From Sphaerolaimus hirsutus (lineage: Eukaryota > Nematoda > Chromadorea > Monhysterida > Sphaerolaimidae), in assembly GCA_964036195.1 (NCBI GenBank), contig OZ038454.1, positions 8,494,001 through 8,558,000 on the forward strand: DNA of 64,000 bases, read 5' to 3'. A program made the position numbers and the translations under genes. Every line of letters starts with the position of its first letter. Positions within the stretch are counted from its first letter, which is position 1. The notes beneath the pieces are model-generated. The model worked only from the letters and a program-made list of their open reading frames with translations. It was not told the origin of the DNA and did not search any database. Positions 60,901 through 64,000 of this stretch are shown here, piece after piece.

Positions 60901-63900
60901 GGACTACAGGCACATAAGCGGCATCGAGAAGCGCTTCGAGCACCTCAACGAGCATTTGACGCATATAGCTGTGAACGAGATGGACGCGAAACGATTGTAT
61001 GAGACCGTTTGTGCGCAGGTTTTTCAGGGGGTCTAGTAGGGGGGCGGTTGGGTTACCCCCCCCCCCGCAAACGCTCCAGCTTTGTATCGATCCGATCGAC
61101 AATTTTGGGTTATCTAACCCTTGTACTCCCAAATCCCCCAGATTTTTATTTATATGGATCAAATTTTGGGTGATTTTACCCCAATTTTCAATCAAAAACG
61201 CTAATCTTTTTCCCTTTTACATCTTTTACACCAAATTGTCTACTTTTGGCTATATTAGTACTTTTCAAGATACTTTTAACTTATTTCTAGCTCCACGAAC
61301 GTATCCACGGGGGTGAGTGTATTAAAAATTTATGTGTTTTTTTGATAGGTTGTTTTCAGGTGGTTTTCAGTATTCTAATAGTTTTCCCAACACTTACACA
61401 GTGTAATGTCAGCACTAATAATACATTATAACCATCATTATAGGAAAATCTATTGTCCACGTCTCACGCAAGCGATGCGCAATCGCTGGGCGAGTTGGCA
61501 CGCGTCCAAAAAGACAACCTTGTACAAATGATGCAAACACTGCGCGCTGTTGTCGACTGCGCCGTAAAATTTGACCAATCTAAACGAGAAGTATTGACCA
61601 CTGTGAGGGCGAGAATGAGATCTTGGCTTGTCACTACCCACGACTCTTTGGCTACTGGGATGGATAGATTCACATTGGCGTGGGAACAGCTCAAAGGTCT
61701 CAAACAGCGGCTGCAAGTTATGCAACAGGTGCGGCTTTTTGGTGGTATTGCGGTCTCGCAGACTTTAAAATTATTTGTTCATTGCAACATCGAATAACAG
61801 AAAGTAGATATTTGATCCGTCGGGTGACTCTAGCATACCGGAAGAATTTTTGAGGGTTCAAAAAATTCAATGATAAATTCGAATAGATTTAAATATCCTT
61901 GGGGGAATTTGCGTGCGTTATCCAGATATTTTCGGATGAATATTTTTCGATATATGCGGCCGCATTGAAAATTCATCCATTTTTCCACCCCAATGATTTC
62001 AGATCCACGAAGCTCCGAAAATTTACTGCATGGCAGTTGTTGAAGTGGTTCGACGGCGAGCATTTTCACACGAATACACAAAGTGGTCGCACGATCTGGT
62101 GAAAAGAGCGCAGAAATTGCACTGCGATGAATCTTTGAAGCGACAGAATTTGTCGCTAAAATTGGAGCGACATTTTGTGAAGCAGTTGTTTCAAAGCGAA
62201 AACTGTTCATTGGAAGATAAGATGCCTGATTTTGCGACGACGCCACCGCCGGTAGGCTTGTTTTTTCATGTTGATGCGTGTAAGGGCACACTAATTGACA
62301 TCGAAAATAAATGTCCACTGAATGACAACTAAATGTAAAAATTTTTTCAAGAATCCAACTTGGCTGAAACAATGAAAATTGAGCTTTAATCAACTATGCT
62401 TTATCACATAGGAAAGTTGAAATCACATAATGACCACATAAGTTGACACTAATCGCATAAGTTGACGCCAATTTTGATATCAAGTAGTGTGTTGGGGCTC
62501 TAAGTACGAGCGTGAATGTGATTTGGTCTATGACTAGGGTTGGACGATGTTTTTTTAAACGTTTTTTATAAAAAACGTTTTTATTTAAAAAAACATGACG
62601 TCCGAAATGTTTTTTTTATTAAAAAAACGTCGGCCGAAATTTTTAGTACTAAGCACTAGGTATTTTGCAAAATTTCACACACAAATTAACATTGGTGATT
62701 GTTTTCATTAGTTTTGTGGCATTTGTAGTATCAAAGTATCCATTTCTATGTGCTACCATGGGTTAATAAGCCGTCATATGTTGCTCTAGTATATAATATT
62801 GAGGTAATGTGCTTCCAGGTACCTCCACAGTGTGCAACTTCACACCCAAAGTAACAACCTCCTTTTATAACCTTGTTTCATTACTATTCCGTGCCAAACT
62901 TTACCTGAAGTCACGAACATTCGACTATAAGGCGATATACGAACGTGTCGACAAAAAATGAATATTTTTGACACAAATCACCACTTATAATGCATTCCCA
63001 TGGCTCCACAGCCATTATATGGTCATATATAACATCACAGAGTATTGCCACTGTCTGATATACCTATATATGTTGACACTAGGTCATATCTGGGAGCTTT
63101 TTTTAAAAAAAACGTTTTTTTATTTAAACGTTTTTTTTTAAAACATCGAGTTAAAAAAACGTTTTTTTCCAACCCTATGTGATCTTTAAGCAACAGCGTG
63201 TCACTTGTGTGCTCAGCCATTCGACCGACGCCTACCGCCTCTGTGCCAAGAACACCTGAAACTTATCTGTGACAAATGTCCCGAATTGTCGCTTCTGTTG
63301 TCGGTGCCGCAAAGTGAATCCATGATGCTGACGCAATCCGAGCGCATCTGCGACAAGCGCACCAGTTTCAGCACGGTGGAAAAGTCCGCTGGCAGTCCCG
63401 CAGCCGGGCAGATGTATGCGGGACATTTCGGCGATCGGGGGTCTACTTCCATGCTCGATTTCAGGTGGAGAGAATTTTTTTCATGTTTTTCAAATTTTCC
63501 GCTCTCCCTAGGGGGGCTCGACTTGACTTGAAAATTTTTCCTGACTTGACGTTGTCGTTCGACTTTCTACTTGTAACTTCACCTAAATACCACTTACACA
63601 CTTTTCTTGCCAGGATCCAGTGGTCAGACCATATAAAATTTAAAAAAATTCTCCTATTTTACATAGCACTTTACGTGGCTTCTGACGCTTTGCATGATAT
63701 TTGAAATTTTATAGGGTTTAGAAGTGGCCCCAATTGTTCGTATGCATGGTTTATAATACCTCCGGATGTCTTTTTTCATTAACCTGAACCGCCGCGGTAA
63801 ATATAATGATCGAGGCTGACGAAATATCGCCCGGCAAATAGTAAGACTTCATTTAGGGCCCCATTGAGCTCCACACAAATGCTCTCTTCACGATAACTTC

Positions 63901-64000
63901 ACTCACAACTTCACCGCCACTCACAGTCCCTCACCGGCGGGCGGCAGCGCCATGGCGGCGATCCTGGGCGCGGGCGGCACGGAGTCTGTGAGCGGCAGGC
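57957..64000 (+). CDS. RB1CC1: RB1CC1/FIP200 autophagy scaffold, N-terminal part (continues beyond window)
   Basis: Ten exons: 57957-58091, 58156-58369, 58794-58948, 59734-59894, 60166-60352, 60833-61018, 61444-61728, 62003-62279, 63191-63464 and 63927 to the window end. All phases agree, giving about 649 aa so far. The N-terminal ubiquitin-like domain starts MLHVFNVSSGQ and contains DEQVLIISGG and YSGAGTESNPIFL. Then come DDHHMLYQ|GWCAIVAHLDD, VSLLDWIV, and the hallmark YCMAVVEVVRRRAF near residue 450. All of these align with vertebrate FIP200. It scaffolds the ULK1/Atg1 kinase complex that starts autophagosome formation. The long coiled coil and C-terminal claw lie outside the window. Exon 1 ends at ATT|GTTCG with a short 64-nt intron. 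The exon 2 donor (TAG|GTGAAC) falls in repeat DNA. Exon 8 runs on to GCGT|GTAAGG to keep phase. Confidence 0.9.
58350..58690. repeat. AGCTATCTA dispersed repeat overlapping the end of RB1CC1 exon 2
   Basis: AAAAATCACTTAAAAGTAGG and the following ATGGCTATATAAGCGCATAT match the repeat copy near 41354-41420. The text continues with ATAGGTAGATAGCTGGCCG and G/C runs. The splice donor of RB1CC1 exon 2 lies inside its left edge. Confidence 0.6.
59144..59517. mobile_element. TACCGTATT-type element in RB1CC1 intron 3
   Basis: Left end TACCGTATTACCTCGAAATA. Right end AATTCGAGGTAATACGATA. The interior has CAGCAAAATTTGAGGGGGG and the TCACTCAGTCATCGG core. It closely resembles 47933-48350 in reverse. Confidence 0.75.
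60508..60800. repeat. TAGGATTCAAACGGGATCCC repeat with CCCGATCCC interior
   Basis: It begins TAGGATTCAAACGGGATCCC and iterates AATCCCGATCCCGAAA. The right terminus is eroded. A relative with GGGATCGGGATT words begins at about 14461 (TAGGGTTCAAACGG). It lies in RB1CC1 intron 5. Confidence 0.5.
61022..61318. repeat. AGCTATCTA-type dispersed repeat in RB1CC1 intron 6
   Basis: G-run and C-run blocks, CCAGCTTTGTATCGATCCGA, then TTTTACCCCAATTTTCAATC and TTTGGCTATATTAG text. The layout is like the other members. It begins immediately after exon 6 (ends 61018). Confidence 0.45.
62535..63177. mobile_element. hAT-like element with AAACGTTTTTTT interior
   Basis: It begins TAGGGTTGGACGATGTTTTT and ends ACGTTTTTTTCCAACCCTA. 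The flanks iterate TTTAAACGTTTTTTTA and its inverse. No 8-bp target duplication is evident, unlike the other members. It ends 13 bp before RB1CC1 exon 9, so the acceptor's upstream region is made largely of transposon DNA. Confidence 0.7.

Noticed and set aside
63190..63290. Zinc-finger-like cysteine pattern in RB1CC1 exon 9 (CHLC, CDKC)
   Set aside because: The segment aligns with an ordinary region of vertebrate FIP200 (QPFD..LP, CPEL.LLLSVP), so the cysteines are probably incidental.

Overview
This window is AT-rich nuclear DNA from an invertebrate animal; I cannot name the phylum. The evidence is split genes with GT-AG introns, orthologues of animal genes, and very dense transposon remains. 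There are no bacterial operons, and I see no tRNA, rRNA or CRISPR array.

Four host genes can be assembled exon by exon with consistent reading phase. (1) 5808-11845 (+): a three-exon thioredoxin-related ER membrane protein of the TMX type. (2) 20555-13899 (-): an eleven-exon RhoGEF with DH and PH domains, closest to ARHGEF39, with a basic motif near the C terminus. (3) 25207-55978 (+): a ten-exon secreted protein with signal peptide, C-type-lectin-like domain, PAN/apple-like module, sushi domain and kelch repeats. (4) 57957 to the window end (+): the N-terminal ~650 residues of RB1CC1/FIP200, the autophagy scaffold.

Intron 3 of the lectin-sushi-kelch gene (27561-42951) holds, antisense, a young Penelope-like retroelement (30623-40621). 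Its GIY-YIG endonuclease lies 5' of the reverse transcriptase, and a CxC motif sits between them. This is the permuted order described for the Naiad clade. Two 1.56-kb direct repeats (pseudo-LTRs) flank the body, and a truncated tandem copy follows. Upstream of the endonuclease lies a four-exon, GC-rich open frame of 354 codons that I do not recognise. Its first two exons and a TATA box lie inside the pseudo-LTR, so they are duplicated with it.

Most other DNA is nested short transposons. At least thirteen have hAT-like ends (CAGGG, TAGGG, CAGAG, TAGTGATGG) and 8-bp target duplications, mostly perfect. Their interiors are built from a different short iterated word in each family. A second group has ends TACCGTATT/AATACGGTA, compatible with TA targets, and G-rich interiors. 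There are also a Tc1/mariner-like palindromic element, long palindromes, and dispersed repeats with the word AGCTATCTA. Several elements sit next to exons, and one apparently supplies a splice donor to RB1CC1.
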